Source: Nitrospira sp. CG24E
GTDB lineage: Bacteria; Nitrospirota; Nitrospiria; Nitrospirales; Nitrospiraceae
Direction of reading: 5' to 3'
NCBI GenBank assembly: GCA_002869895.2
Contig: NEWP02000033.1
Location: 67,348-131,347, forward strand
DNA: 64,000 nt
The translations under genes were made by a program, and so were the position numbers. Shown piece after piece: positions 33,392-42,434 of the stretch. The notes below the pieces were generated by a model, which saw only the letters and a list, made by a program, of their open reading frames with translations, was not told the origin of the DNA and searched no databases. Every line of letters begins with the position of its first letter. Position 1 is the stretch's first letter.

Positions 33392-34468
33392 TCAACTGTG
33401 GGCCGGATAGGATCCGAGGACCTTCATGAACAGGCAGCGTCCGACAATTTCATCGACGGCTTTCTTGACCCGCTCTTCCTGAATATGGCCTTCGATATCG
33501 ACGAAAAAAATGTACTCCCAGGCTTTTCGTCTGGAAGGGCGCGATTCGATCTTGGTCAGGCTCAGACCATGAGAAGCAAAGGGCCTGAGAAGATCGTACA
33601 GGGCGCCGACCTTGTCTTTTACCGAGAGCATTAAGGAGGTCTTGTCTTTTCCCGTACGCTCTGGCGGCTTCTGAGAGAGGACGAGAAAGCGCGTCATGTT
33701 GTACATATTATCTTCGATGCGGGCCTTGATGACCTTCAAGCCGTACATCTGGGCCGCCAGCTCCGATGCGATAGCGGCAGCCATCTGATTCTCCACGCAT
33801 AGCTCCGCCGCGCGTGCGGTGCTGGCCACTTCCGACCAAGGCACGCCGGGCAGATTCGTTTCCAGCCAATTCCGACATTGGGCAATGGCCTGGGGATGAG
33901 AATGAATCGTTTTCACCTCTTCCATCACGCCGGACTTCGACATCAAATGATGGGAGACTTCTTGAAGAACCTCGCCGTAGATCAGGAGGTCGGAATCGAT
34001 GAACATATCGAGTGTGTGGGTCACGACACCTTCCGTCGTATTCTCGATCGGGACCACGCCGAAATTGGCGCGCCCCCGTTCGACCTCACTGAATACTTCC
34101 CTGATGCTATTGACCGGAATATATTGGGCAGACGATCCAAATTTCTGCATGCAAGCCATATGCGTGAACGTCGCCCTGGGGCCAAGATAGGCGACCTTCT
34201 GAGGGCCTTCGAGAGAGAGGGAGGCGGACATGATTTCTCGATAGACTGGCCGGATTGCCTCGGAGGGAAATGGCCCGGAGTTCTGCTGTACGAGGCGCTC
34301 GATTATTGCCGCTTCCCGCGCGGATGTGTGGAGATTGGCGTCCGCATCCTGCTGTTTCTTAATCTTACCGATCTCGATGACGCTTTTGGACCGCACATTC
34401 AGCAGTCGCAAAATCTCGTCATCGATGCGATCGATCTCTTGCCGGTACTTGGAAAAGTCTCCGGACAC
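33392..34468 (-). CDS. pheA: bifunctional chorismate mutase / prephenate dehydratase
   Basis: 358 residues. An AroQ chorismate mutase (about 1-85, RQEIDRIDDEILRLLNVRSK) leads to a prephenate dehydratase domain (about 92-270, YLGPRATFTHMA and ENTTEGVVTHTLDMF), then an ACT domain for Phe feedback (ending ESRPSRRKAWEYIFFVD). It makes phenylpyruvate from chorismate. It starts with GTG after GAGGGG and is the first gene of the aromatic operon. Confidence 0.95.
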   Translation of the reverse strand: MSGDFSKYRQEIDRIDDEILRLLNVRSKSVIEIGKIKKQQDADANLHTSAREAAIIERLVQQNSGPFPSEAIRPVYREIMSASLSLEGPQKVAYLGPRATFTHMACMQKFGSSAQYIPVNSIREVFSEVERGRANFGVVPIENTTEGVVTHTLDMFIDSDLLIYGEVLQEVSHHLMSKSGVMEEVKTIHSHPQAIAQCRNWLETNLPGVPWSEVASTARAAELCVENQMAAAIASELAAQMYGLKVIKARIEDNMYNMTRFLVLSQKPPERTGKDKTSLMLSVKDKVGALYDLLRPFASHGLSLTKIESRPSRRKAWEYIFFVDIEGHIQEERVKKAVDEIVGRCLFMKVLGSYPAHS

Positions 34469-34658
34469 AACGATCCCCCTCTTTCCAACCTGAGGATGCG
34501 GTCATCTATTTATCGGTTGGGGTGGCACAAGCCAAGTGGGAAATGATACAGGAACCATTCCTGGCAATGCAAGGAGACCCTAGAGGTTTCAAAAGCTTGT
34601 GCGATGTATCCGTATGTTCGTATCTGCCGTCAGCAGGATGTAGCTGGGGCCTGGTTTC

Positions 34659-35666
34659 TCACGAGAAGAGGGGGGAAGTCGGTCTTTTGAAATGATCGAA
34701 AGCCAGCTTCGTGGCTTGACGGCCCCGACCGGTTCGCTCGAGAAAGCCGGCCTGAATCAGATAGGGCTCATGGACATCTTCGAGGGTGCCCTTGTCTTCC
34801 TGGACCGCGGCAGCCAGAGATTCCACTCCAACCGGCCCTCCGGCAAACTTGTCGATGATGGTCAGAAGAATCTGGCGATCCATCTCATCGAACCCCGCTT
34901 CATCCACGCCCAACCAGACGAGGGCCTCCTGGGCAACGGCTTGAGTTACGCGTCCCGCTGCCTTGACCTGCGCATAGTCGCGCACCCGTTTGATAAGCCG
35001 GTTGACGATGCGAGGAGTTCCTCGCGCACGACCGGCAATTTCTTGTGCTCCCCCGGAGTCGATGGGGATTCCGAGCACTCCGGCCGAGCGCGTGACGATG
35101 GTCTGCAATTCCACTGGAGAATAAAACTCCAGACGGTGGACGAGGCCAAATCGGTCCCGTAGTGGGGAGGTCAGGGCACCGGCCCTGGTGGTAGCCCCGA
35201 CGAGCGTAAATTGGGGGAGATCTAATTTCACTGTCCTGGCGGCAGGTCCCTGACCGATCACGAGGTCGAGCTGATAGTCCTCCATTGCTGGGTAGAGCGC
35301 TTCCTCGACAGAGGCAGGGAGCCGGTGAATCTCGTCGATGAACAGGACATCGTGCTCTTGGAGGTTTGTCAGGATGGCGGCCAGATCTCCCGCATGGGCC
35401 AACACGAGACCGGAGGTCGAGCGGAGCGCAGCCCCCATCTCACGAGCAATGATGTGGGCAATGGTCGTTTTTCCCAACCCAGGGGGGCCATAAAAGATCG
35501 TATGATCAAGCGCTTCATTCCGCTGCTTTGCCGCCTCGATGCAGATCCGCAGAGACTCTTTCATCCGCTCCTGGCCGATGTATTCCTCTAAAGTCTGCGG
35601 ACGCAGCACCGTTTCAATACTGCGCTCTTCGTCCGTGATCTGCGTACCGACAACCCGCTCGATCAT
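34659..35666 (-). CDS. ruvB: Holliday junction branch migration helicase RuvB
   Basis: 335 residues. AAA+ ATPase with Walker [10 protein letters not shown] at 60-68, Walker [10 protein letters not shown], sensor [18 protein letters not shown] and the C-terminal winged helix ending in [12 protein letters not shown]. With RuvA it drives branch migration. A 162-residue secreted-protein gene separates it from ruvA. Confidence 0.97.
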   Translation of the reverse strand: MIERVVGTQITDEERSIETVLRPQTLEEYIGQERMKESLRICIEAAKQRNEALDHTIFYGPPGLGKTTIAHIIAREMGAALRSTSGLVLAHAGDLAAILTNLQEHDVLFIDEIHRLPASVEEALYPAMEDYQLDLVIGQGPAARTVKLDLPQFTLVGATTRAGALTSPLRDRFGLVHRLEFYSPVELQTIVTRSAGVLGIPIDSGGAQEIAGRARGTPRIVNRLIKRVRDYAQVKAAGRVTQAVAQEALVWLGVDEAGFDEMDRQILLTIIDKFAGGPVGVESLAAAVQEDKGTLEDVHEPYLIQAGFLERTGRGRQATKLAFDHFKRPTSPLFS

Positions 35667-35688
35667 CGATGGCCCCCTTGTTCTGGTC

Positions 35689-36177
35689 TTACCTCTTTTC
35701 GGGCGTTGGGAGGTATTTGGGTGGAGGCGGCAAGGCGCCCTGCCCCGGTGTTGCCGTACTACCGCAATCCGGCGGGCAGGTCTTACCGCCTTGAGTCGGA
35801 TCCGGAAGGTTCAGCTCCATCTTTTCCAACTGACATTGTGTGAGCAGTCCACCGTCACGATTTCCACACCGAGCCGGTACTGTCGAGTTGCCGATTTCAC
35901 GGTAACCCTGGGGGCAGGATCCGCAGACAGACAGCAGATTGGCCCCCAGTGGGACGCACTGTACGAGTGTGGGGTCGCCCTCTTTGCAGATTTCTTTGGC
36001 CTCGGTCACGCCAGTCGTTGCATAGCCGTCAGGACAGCTCCCACAAGTTTTGCGAATGCTTTTGGGCTCATTCGATTCTTCGGCTTGCACAGGCATTGCT
36101 CCCAGCCCCAGTAGGAGTACCACAAGCCCCAGGGGCAATTGAGTCCGGACTATTCGTTGGACCAATCTGGTCATCAT
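35689..36177 (-). CDS. secreted protein with a duplicated Cys motif
   Basis: 162 residues. The signal peptide is at about 1-32 (cleavage near VQAEE). The mature chain contains two units of about 36 residues, each CGSC-P-x-G-Y...C...L-x-Q-C, four cysteines per unit, then a CPPDC pair and a Pro-rich tail. The cysteines suggest disulfides or metal binding in the periplasm. No family is recognised. It lies between ruvA (2 bases away) and ruvB (22 bases away), so it is co-transcribed with recombination genes. Confidence 0.65.
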   Translation of the reverse strand: MMTRLVQRIVRTQLPLGLVVLLLGLGAMPVQAEESNEPKSIRKTCGSCPDGYATTGVTEAKEICKEGDPTLVQCVPLGANLLSVCGSCPQGYREIGNSTVPARCGNRDGGLLTQCQLEKMELNLPDPTQGGKTCPPDCGSTATPGQGALPPPPKYLPTPEKR

Positions 36178-36179
36178 TA

Positions 36180-36788
36180 TTACCCCCTTGCCAATTCCTT
36201 CAGAGACTCACGAATCATGTCTTTGAGCGCCATAGATTCAGTGTTGGCCTTCTTCACCTGTTTCAACGCCTCTTTGGCATCTTGCGGGCGATAGCCCAAA
36301 TTCACGAGGGCCGACAGGGCGTCGTCGAAGACGCCATCTTGTCCCTGCCGGGGTACGTCATTTCCTGCCGCGAGGCCAGGGTCGAGTTTTCCGATTTTGT
36401 CCTTGAGTTCCAGCACAAGGCGGCTGGCCGACTTGTTACCGATCCCTGGAACCGTCGTCAACTTCTCGACATCTCCCGACTGAATCGACGAGACCAGGTC
36501 GGACACCGGGAGGGCCGACAATACGCTGAGCGCCAGTTTGGGTCCGACGCCCGACACACTGGTCAACAGCACGAAGGCATCTTTTTCCTGCGACGTCAGA
36601 AAGCCGAATAGTTGAATCGCGTCTTCACGGACATGGGTGTGAACGCTCAGCGAGGTGCTTTCACTGAGATTGGACAACCCGTAATAGGTGCTGAGAGGGA
36701 TAAACACTTCATACCCGACCCCGTGCACGTCGAGGACCAGATAGGTCGGCGCCTTGAAGGCCAATCGGCCTGTCAGTGAGGCGATCAT
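36180..36788 (-). CDS. ruvA: Holliday junction branch migration protein RuvA
   Basis: 202 residues. The OB-fold start MIASLTGRLAFKAPTYLVLD, the helix-hairpin-helix pairs (SGVGPKLALSVLS and PGIGNKSASRLVLELKDK) and a C-terminal RuvB-binding domain are intact. It tetramerises on Holliday junctions. ruvC, usually next to it, is absent here. Confidence 0.95.
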   Translation of the reverse strand: MIASLTGRLAFKAPTYLVLDVHGVGYEVFIPLSTYYGLSNLSESTSLSVHTHVREDAIQLFGFLTSQEKDAFVLLTSVSGVGPKLALSVLSALPVSDLVSSIQSGDVEKLTTVPGIGNKSASRLVLELKDKIGKLDPGLAAGNDVPRQGQDGVFDDALSALVNLGYRPQDAKEALKQVKKANTESMALKDMIRESLKELARG

Positions 36789-36808
36789 ACTCTAAGAGGC
36801 AACATGGG

Positions 36809-36873
36809 CTGAAGGTGTTCAGGCTGAAGGCTGAAGTGTTCGGAGCTCCGACCTTCAGCCTGAACACCTTCAG
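36809..36873. repeat. 22-bp perfect inverted repeat between yebC and ruvA
   Basis: The arms at 36809-36830 and 36852-36873 are exact reverse complements over 22 bases. The 21-base loop holds a second palindrome, CGGAGCTCCG, at 36841-36850. TTCAGGCTGAA recurs inside and beyond the arms. It occupies most of the 115-base gap upstream of ruvA and could fold in RNA or as a cruciform. Confidence 0.85.
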
Positions 36874-36903
36874 GCTGAACACCTGAGTAGCTACCGCTGT
36901 TGC

Positions 36904-37656
36904 TCATCCAGCAGCGGCCACTTTCTCCATCACCTCGTCAGAAATGTCAAAGTTGGCATGAACCTTCTGTACGTCGTCATGCTCATCCAAGACCTCCATC
37001 AACTTGAGCATTTGTTCCGCTGCCTTTTCCTCAAGTCTGATCGTATTTTGCGGAACGTAGGCCACCTCGGCAAACGAGGTGGCGATCTTGGCGTCGACGA
37101 GGGCCTTTTTTACCTGCTCAAAATAGTGCGGATCCGTGATGACCTCAAAGCTCTTGTCCCCCACCTTCACATCCTCGGCTCCCGCGTCGAGAACGAGAGA
37201 CATCAGCGTGTCTTCGTCGACGGAGGTCTTCTCAATCGCGAGCAGCCCCTTTTTATGAAACTGCCAGGAGACGGCGCCTGCTTCCGCCATATTGCCATGA
37301 TTCTTTGTGAGGAGGTTTCGTAGTTCTGCAACGGTTCGATTGCGGTTGTCACTCGTGATTTCCATCAATATGCCGGTTCCTCCAGGCCCATAGGCTTCCA
37401 GATTGAACTCTTCATAGACCAGGCCGGGCAACTCTCCCGTACCGCGCTGAATGGCTTTTTTCAGCGTATCGCCAGGCATGTTGGCTTCTTTCGCCTTCAT
37501 GATGGCCAAACGCAGTCTCGGATTACCGTCTGGATCGGCGCCTGAGCGTGCCGCAATCGCCACCTCGCGGATGATTCGGGTGAAGATCTTTCCGCGTTTG
37601 ACGTCCTGGGCGCCTTTATGTCGTTTGACCGTTGCCCAATGGCTATGTCCACCCAT
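36904..37656 (-). CDS. YebC/PmpR-family regulator or translation factor
   Basis: 250 residues starting MGGHSHWATVKRHKGAQD, the family signature, with three domains and the usual length. The central region (YEEFNLEAYGPGGTGILMEI) is also characteristic. Members have been described as DNA-binding regulators and, more recently, as factors that relieve ribosome stalling. It often precedes ruvC-ruvA-ruvB, as it does here without ruvC. Confidence 0.95.
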   Translation of the reverse strand: MGGHSHWATVKRHKGAQDVKRGKIFTRIIREVAIAARSGADPDGNPRLRLAIMKAKEANMPGDTLKKAIQRGTGELPGLVYEEFNLEAYGPGGTGILMEITSDNRNRTVAELRNLLTKNHGNMAEAGAVSWQFHKKGLLAIEKTSVDEDTLMSLVLDAGAEDVKVGDKSFEVITDPHYFEQVKKALVDAKIATSFAEVAYVPQNTIRLEEKAAEQMLKLMEVLDEHDDVQKVHANFDISDEVMEKVAAAG

Positions 37657-37787
37657 GATTACTCCATGCAGTGCGACTCAGGAGTCCGACCCTACCCGAT
37701 ACCATCCCGCTTGCTCAGAGCTCGTACTCGTAGCACAGGGTTTGGAAGGGTGTCAATTATGACGGGAGGCATCGGGTACAGAACTCA

Positions 37788-38564
37788 TTACTCTGAGTAG
37801 ATCAACAGCTGGACCCCGATGAGTAGGATCAATCCAGCCCAGAGTAACTCCCATCGGGAGGACCGACCCAGCCATGGGGAGCGGAACCAATCGGATAGGA
37901 GTTTACAGGAGCCGGCGGTCACGGACATCGAGCCCATGATCATATGGTCCAGAGCGATCTTATCAGCCGAAGGATGAAGACCGTGCGAGTGGCCGAACAG
38001 CATTAGCCCCCCGATGATGGCAAACGATGGCAGGGGTGGGACCCAGACCGCATGGCCAATCCATCCAAGTCGACGGAGCAGCTCGACGGTCCCTACCGTT
38101 AACGACAGGAGGGCGTAACTCTTATGCTGAAAGATCTCCAAGTCACTGCCGAAAAACGTCTGCACGAAACCGAGCGAACCCATCGGCCAGGCTTCATGGT
38201 CGCTCCAGACGAAGAGATAAAATCCTGCCGTGAGTAAGGCTCCGGGAAGAAGAAATCTGGTCCAAGCCCAGAATGGTATTGCCAGCGCCTGGCGAAGCTC
38301 GCTGAGACCGATGATGAGCACCAACAATCCGGTAAGGTGGTGATTAAACTCCGAATAGGCCACGCCTTGGGCTGAGCCCTCCCACCCACTACTGCTCGCT
38401 CCATGATGAGCGTGCTCATACGGATGTCGGTTTTCGCTCGGCTGGGCGTAGAGGGGAGCTGTGTTCACGGGCAGAGGAATGGTACAGAGGATGGCCAGGA
38501 GGATTGCCATCGTTACGTTCGTTAACTGGAGCCCTGCCCACGACGGAAATTGTCGTTGCATCAT
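37788..38564 (-). CDS. His-rich multi-span membrane protein
   Basis: 258 residues. A signal-like N-terminal helix (15-35) leads to a His-rich periplasmic segment (HPYEHAHHGA, 47-55), then about six transmembrane helices. Histidines lie at or near membrane edges (H75-H76, H123, H147, H192, H194, H197, H207), a pattern seen in metal- or heme-handling membrane proteins. I do not recognise the family. No metal chaperone gene is adjacent. Confidence 0.6.
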   Translation of the reverse strand: MMQRQFPSWAGLQLTNVTMAILLAILCTIPLPVNTAPLYAQPSENRHPYEHAHHGASSSGWEGSAQGVAYSEFNHHLTGLLVLIIGLSELRQALAIPFWAWTRFLLPGALLTAGFYLFVWSDHEAWPMGSLGFVQTFFGSDLEIFQHKSYALLSLTVGTVELLRRLGWIGHAVWVPPLPSFAIIGGLMLFGHSHGLHPSADKIALDHMIMGSMSVTAGSCKLLSDWFRSPWLGRSSRWELLWAGLILLIGVQLLIYSE

Positions 38565-38572
38565 GAGTGAAA

Positions 38573-38866
38573 TTAGCTGGCGCGGTGAGTGGTGATGAGG
38601 AGGGATCCGAGCTGGCGGAGTCGTTGAAAATATGGCTGGTATCCTTCCTCAACCTCGTCAGTCAGGGTATCCAGATCCGCGATACAGTCTTCAAGGATTC
38701 CAATCCGCTGAACATCAAGCCCTTCGGGAGTATCAAGAAAGTACACGACGCATCCGCTAATCACGGTATCCAGGGTCATCAGCGGCCCCTCATGTTGGCC
38801 TCCTACCTGAGGCCAGCGGTCGTTTTTGTGGTCTTCCCAGAGAGACAGTACAACGTTTCGATCCAT
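38573..38866 (-). CDS. hypothetical protein, 97 aa
   Basis: A soluble acidic 97-residue protein. The middle reads VISGCVVYFLDTPEGLDVQR, the C-terminus is helical (DCIADLDTLTDEVEEGYQPY). It precedes the His-rich membrane gene by 9 bases on the same strand, so the two are probably one transcript. No family is recognised. Confidence 0.55.
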   Translation of the reverse strand: MDRNVVLSLWEDHKNDRWPQVGGQHEGPLMTLDTVISGCVVYFLDTPEGLDVQRIGILEDCIADLDTLTDEVEEGYQPYFQRLRQLGSLLITTHRAS

Positions 38867-38979
38867 CCCAAAGTCCTCTTTAATCCCGCCTGACTCAGAT
38901 TCAACCCATCTACCCTAGCGCAGAGAGCAACGGGGTCGCAAGCTTACAGGGACCAAATCCCGTACGTAACAGGTGAAAC

Positions 38980-40236
38980 TCATGGATAGAGTCCACGATG
39001 GAGGTGAGCTTGAGCCACTTTATCGATCCCGCTCATCAGGGCGGCCATACGCATGGAGGTATGTTTGGCGACGGAGAACTGTAATGTTCGATGGAAGGCG
39101 GAGGTTAGAATATCCTGCAAACGCTCCTGGATATCCGTCGCTTTCCAGAAAAAGCGCTGCACATCCTGCACCCACTCGAAGTAGGAGACGATGACACCGC
39201 CGGAGTTAGCCAGGATATCGGGAATGATAAAGACTCCCTGGTCCTGCAGGATGCGATCGGCCTCCAGGGTCGTCGGACCGTTTGCCCCTTCGGCGAGAAT
39301 CCGGCAGCGTAGCTTTGTGGCATTGCGTTCGGTGATCTGCTCGGAGAGTGCAGCGGGAACCAGGACGGTGCAGTCGAGTTGCAGCAATTCGTCATTGGAG
39401 AGCCAGTCTCCCAGTTTAGTGTCGCGGAGGGATTGCCCTTTTGTTTTGTAGCGTGCGAGAAGTTCAGGGATATCCAAACCGTTCGAATTATGGATGCCGC
39501 CATGCACGTCGCTCACGGCGATCACTCGTGCGCCGCATTCCTGCATGATGCGGGCCGTATGGGCTCCGACGTTACCGAACCCCTGTATGGCTACGGTGGT
39601 GTTCCGAATGTCGAGCTTGAGGTGGCGAAGCGCTTCCAAAGTGACATAGACCACTCCGCGGCCAGTGGCCTCCTCACGCCCCAGGCTTCCTCCGATCGAT
39701 AAAGGCTTGCCCGTGACGACGCCGGGCACTGCATACCCGACTTGCTGGCTGTATGTATCCATGATCCAGGCCATCACCTGAGCGTCTGTGCCGACATCCG
39801 GGGCCGGCACGTCTTTGTCTGGCCCGATCAAGGGGAAGATCTCCGCTGCATAGCGCCGAGTCAATCGTTGTAATTCCGGTCGTGACAACTGTTTCGGGTT
39901 GATCGCGATGCCGCCTTTGGCTCCGCCATAAGGCAGGTCGGCTAACGCGCATTTCCAGGTCATCCACATGGCGAGAGCGGCGACTTCACCAAGATTCACC
40001 TCCTGGTGGTAGCGGATGCCGCCTTTTGTAGGCCCGCGGGCAGAATCGTGCTGCACACGATAACCGGTATAGACCTCGACGCGGCCGTCATCCATCCGGA
40101 CTGGCAGGCTGAGAATCAGCGATCTCTGTGGAAGCTTCAGCCGCTCACGTAAATTATGATCAAGCTCCATGGCCTCGGCCGCTTGATCGAACTGTGCAAC
40201 TGCCAATCGGAAGGTCGGTGTCTCGAGTTCATGCAT
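38980..40236 (-). CDS. gdhA: Glu/Leu/Phe/Val dehydrogenase (glutamate dehydrogenase)
   Basis: 418 residues from ATG 40236, with AAAGGAAC upstream. Substrate and catalytic residues are visible: GPTKGGIR (Lys71), TWKCA (Lys95), GGAKGGI (Lys107) and APDVGTD (Asp146). The NAD(P) Rossmann motif GFGNVGAHTA follows. It interconverts glutamate and 2-oxoglutarate plus ammonia. Sequence type is the 420-residue hexameric class. It lies 17 bases after lipB on the same strand. Confidence 0.93.
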   Translation of the reverse strand: MHELETPTFRLAVAQFDQAAEAMELDHNLRERLKLPQRSLILSLPVRMDDGRVEVYTGYRVQHDSARGPTKGGIRYHQEVNLGEVAALAMWMTWKCALADLPYGGAKGGIAINPKQLSRPELQRLTRRYAAEIFPLIGPDKDVPAPDVGTDAQVMAWIMDTYSQQVGYAVPGVVTGKPLSIGGSLGREEATGRGVVYVTLEALRHLKLDIRNTTVAIQGFGNVGAHTARIMQECGARVIAVSDVHGGIHNSNGLDIPELLARYKTKGQSLRDTKLGDWLSNDELLQLDCTVLVPAALSEQITERNATKLRCRILAEGANGPTTLEADRILQDQGVFIIPDILANSGGVIVSYFEWVQDVQRFFWKATDIQERLQDILTSAFHRTLQFSVAKHTSMRMAALMSGIDKVAQAHLHRGLYP

Positions 40237-40252
40237 GTGAATGTTCCTTTGG

Positions 40253-41059
40253 TCAGGTGCGCTGTGAGGATGTCGATGCAAGAGAATGGCAGTGCTGCTC
40301 CCGCTCCATGATGTCGGGGGAGAGATCCATCCATTGGATATTGAATACTCGCGAGAACTCCTGCGCGATCTGCTGCGCAACGGCTGAAGGCGACAGGGCT
40401 GATTGCTTTACCTCGGCCATGGAGGTGATGGGGCACTGCGCCAGGCCGCAGGGCATGATATGGGAGAAAGGGGAGAGGTCCAGATCGACGTTGAGCGCAA
40501 AGCCATGAATCGTGACTCCATGATCGATCCGTACTCCGATTGCGGCGATCTTTGCATCAGCCAGCTTCCAACGCACCCAGACGCCGGGTTTCTTTTCGAG
40601 GCGATAGCCCTCAATCCCCCATCGCAAAAGTGTATGGATCAAGACCTCCTCCAACTTCCGCACATACTGTTTCGGCCCTGAACAATAGCGCGACAGCTTG
40701 AGGATGGGATAGCCCACGACCTGCCCAGGTCCATGATAGGTAATTGAGCCGCCACGATCTACGGAGTGAAGGTTGGCGCCTGTCCGGCGGAGGGTTTCTT
40801 CTCCGCAGTTCCAATGTGCTGGCTGGGTGGTACGCCCTAGGGTATAGGTCGGCGAGTGCTCAAGAAGCAATAAGACATCTTCTCGCTTATCCGTCATCCG
40901 GTCTTGATGTAACTGTTTCTGAATGGTCCAGGCCTCAGCATAGGGGACCGGTTCAGAAAACCGGAGGAGCATACCCGCTTGCATGGTACCTGTCGGGAGA
41001 TGATTGCTTCCCTCTCCTGGGAAAGCCTGATTTGGGTATGGTCTATCTGTGAGACTCAT
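40253..41059 (-). CDS. lipB: octanoyltransferase LipB
   Basis: 268 residues, a little longer than typical. RGGSITYHGPGQ (102-113), the catalytic Lys170 (KIAAIGVRI) and Cys204 (MPCGLA) match the Cys/Lys dyad of LipB. It moves octanoate from acyl-ACP to lipoyl domains. The first about 28 residues precede the conserved core; Met26 or Met30 could be the true start. Confidence 0.93.
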   Translation of the reverse strand: MSLTDRPYPNQAFPGEGSNHLPTGTMQAGMLLRFSEPVPYAEAWTIQKQLHQDRMTDKREDVLLLLEHSPTYTLGRTTQPAHWNCGEETLRRTGANLHSVDRGGSITYHGPGQVVGYPILKLSRYCSGPKQYVRKLEEVLIHTLLRWGIEGYRLEKKPGVWVRWKLADAKIAAIGVRIDHGVTIHGFALNVDLDLSPFSHIMPCGLAQCPITSMAEVKQSALSPSAVAQQIAQEFSRVFNIQWMDLSPDIMEREQHCHSLASTSSQRT

Positions 41060-41131
41060 GGGGCCTCGTCTACTCGAGTGGGCCTCATTGTCGCATAAGC
41101 GCTGTCAGGGTGAAAGTCGCAGAATAGAAAA

Positions 41132-41154
41132 GGGGCGAGGATCGTCCTCGCCCC
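41132..41154 (-). terminator. intrinsic terminator after the sigma factor gene
   Basis: A perfect 10-bp stem GGGGCGAGGA/TCCTCGCCCC with a 3-base loop. Read on the minus strand it is followed by CTTTTCTATTCT, and it lies 23 bases beyond the sigma-factor stop codon. Confidence 0.85.
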
Positions 41155-41177
41155 GTTCTGTTTCATGGGTCCGGGTC

Positions 41178-42434
41178 TTACTGGATGGCGGCAAACATTT
41201 CTTTGACCTGGGGGGTCTTCAGTTTTTTTAGCGCTTTCGCTTCGATCTGGCGAATCCGTTCTCTCGTGACCGAGAGGCTCTGTCCCACCTGCTCCAGCGT
41301 GCAGGCCTCATCATGACCGATACCGAAGCGCAACCGGATGACGGTTTGCTCCCGGGGCGTGAGCGTGCCGAGAATACGTTCGAGCTGGTGCGACAGTTCC
41401 GTCCGGTGCACATGGGCATCGGGTGGGATCGCTTGCAGGTCCGGAAGCAGTTCTCCAAACTCCGTGCTTCCGTCTCCCACCGATTTCTCCAGGGCAACCG
41501 GCTCCTGAAAGGCCTGCATGGTTTCGTGGAGTCGATCAGGTCTCATTCGTAGCACCCGCGCCACTTCTTCGAGCCGCGCCGGACGGCCCAGCTGTTGTCC
41601 GAGTCGTCTGGTCACGCGGAGGATGCGGTGCGAGGCCTCAGTCTGGTGAACCGGAATGCGAATGGTCCGCGATTGATCCGCCAGCGCGCGCGTGATGCCT
41701 TGACGGATCCACCAGGTAGCATAGGTGCTGAACTTGAACCCCTTGCGGTACTGGTAACGCTCGGCCGCTTTCATCAATCCGATGTTTCCTTCTTGCACGA
41801 GATCCAGCAACGTCAGGCCCCGGCCTGTGTAATGTTTTGCGATATCCACGACGAGCCGCAGATTGCAGCGCACCAACTCGTCTTTCGCCCGTTCGAGCAC
41901 GATCCGAGCGGAGCGGAGGGTAGCCAACTCTTCCTTGAGTTGCTTGGCGATGGTAAGCGGAAGTTTCTGCTGCCCTGTTCCCTGTTCGATCATCTCGGTG
42001 AGACTCTGCTCCGCCTTATCGATTGCGGTCGCTGAAAGTCCGCTCAAGCCTCTGACCATTTGGAGCGTGCGTTGCGCCACGAGCACGGAGTCCGAACGTT
42101 TGAGCCGGCGGAAGACTTGTATGGCATGGCGTAAGGCTTTCCGGATGGAGCTCGTTCCGATATCGATCCTCTTCGCCAGCTCGATTTCTTCTTCTCTGGT
42201 CAGGAGGGCACGTTCGCCGAAGGAACTAAAGTAGAGCGATTCCAACATGAAGGGGCCACTGCTCATGGCCGTACGAGTGACCCTGTTCGTCGGCTCCTCA
42301 GATTGTTCCTCTTCGGATGTATCTCGACCGATCGCATCCAACAGGTCGCTTGCCTCAGGATCGTCGGCATCGACATCCTTTACAATCGTGACGGACTCTT
42401 CTGGCTCAGGGCTTGGGAATAGATGTTCTTTCAT
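41178..42434 (-). CDS. RNA polymerase sigma-70 family factor (RpoD/RpoS-like)
   Basis: 418 residues from ATG 42434 (GAGGAGGGG upstream). Region 1.2 begins DSVLxx after an acidic N-terminus; region 2 holds LVVDIAKHYTGRGLTLLDLV and FSTYATWWIRQ; region 3 and region 4 (LTPREQTVIRLRFGI, TLEQVGQSLSVTRERIRQIE) are complete. The absence of a long non-conserved insert makes it RpoS/RpoD-paralogue sized. It is monocistronic and ends at a strong terminator. Which stress it serves is unknown. Confidence 0.9.
   Translation of the reverse strand: MKEHLFPSPEPEESVTIVKDVDADDPEASDLLDAIGRDTSEEEQSEEPTNRVTRTAMSSGPFMLESLYFSSFGERALLTREEEIELAKRIDIGTSSIRKALRHAIQVFRRLKRSDSVLVAQRTLQMVRGLSGLSATAIDKAEQSLTEMIEQGTGQQKLPLTIAKQLKEELATLRSARIVLERAKDELVRCNLRLVVDIAKHYTGRGLTLLDLVQEGNIGLMKAAERYQYRKGFKFSTYATWWIRQGITRALADQSRTIRIPVHQTEASHRILRVTRRLGQQLGRPARLEEVARVLRMRPDRLHETMQAFQEPVALEKSVGDGSTEFGELLPDLQAIPPDAHVHRTELSHQLERILGTLTPREQTVIRLRFGIGHDEACTLEQVGQSLSVTRERIRQIEAKALKKLKTPQVKEMFAAIQ

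Noticed and set aside
33878..34546. Plus-strand open frame over pheA
   Set aside because: It is a shadow of pheA, which has all three domains intact.
36809..36873. CRISPR-like repeat unit
   Set aside because: There is one inverted repeat only, with no array of equal spacers and no cas genes.
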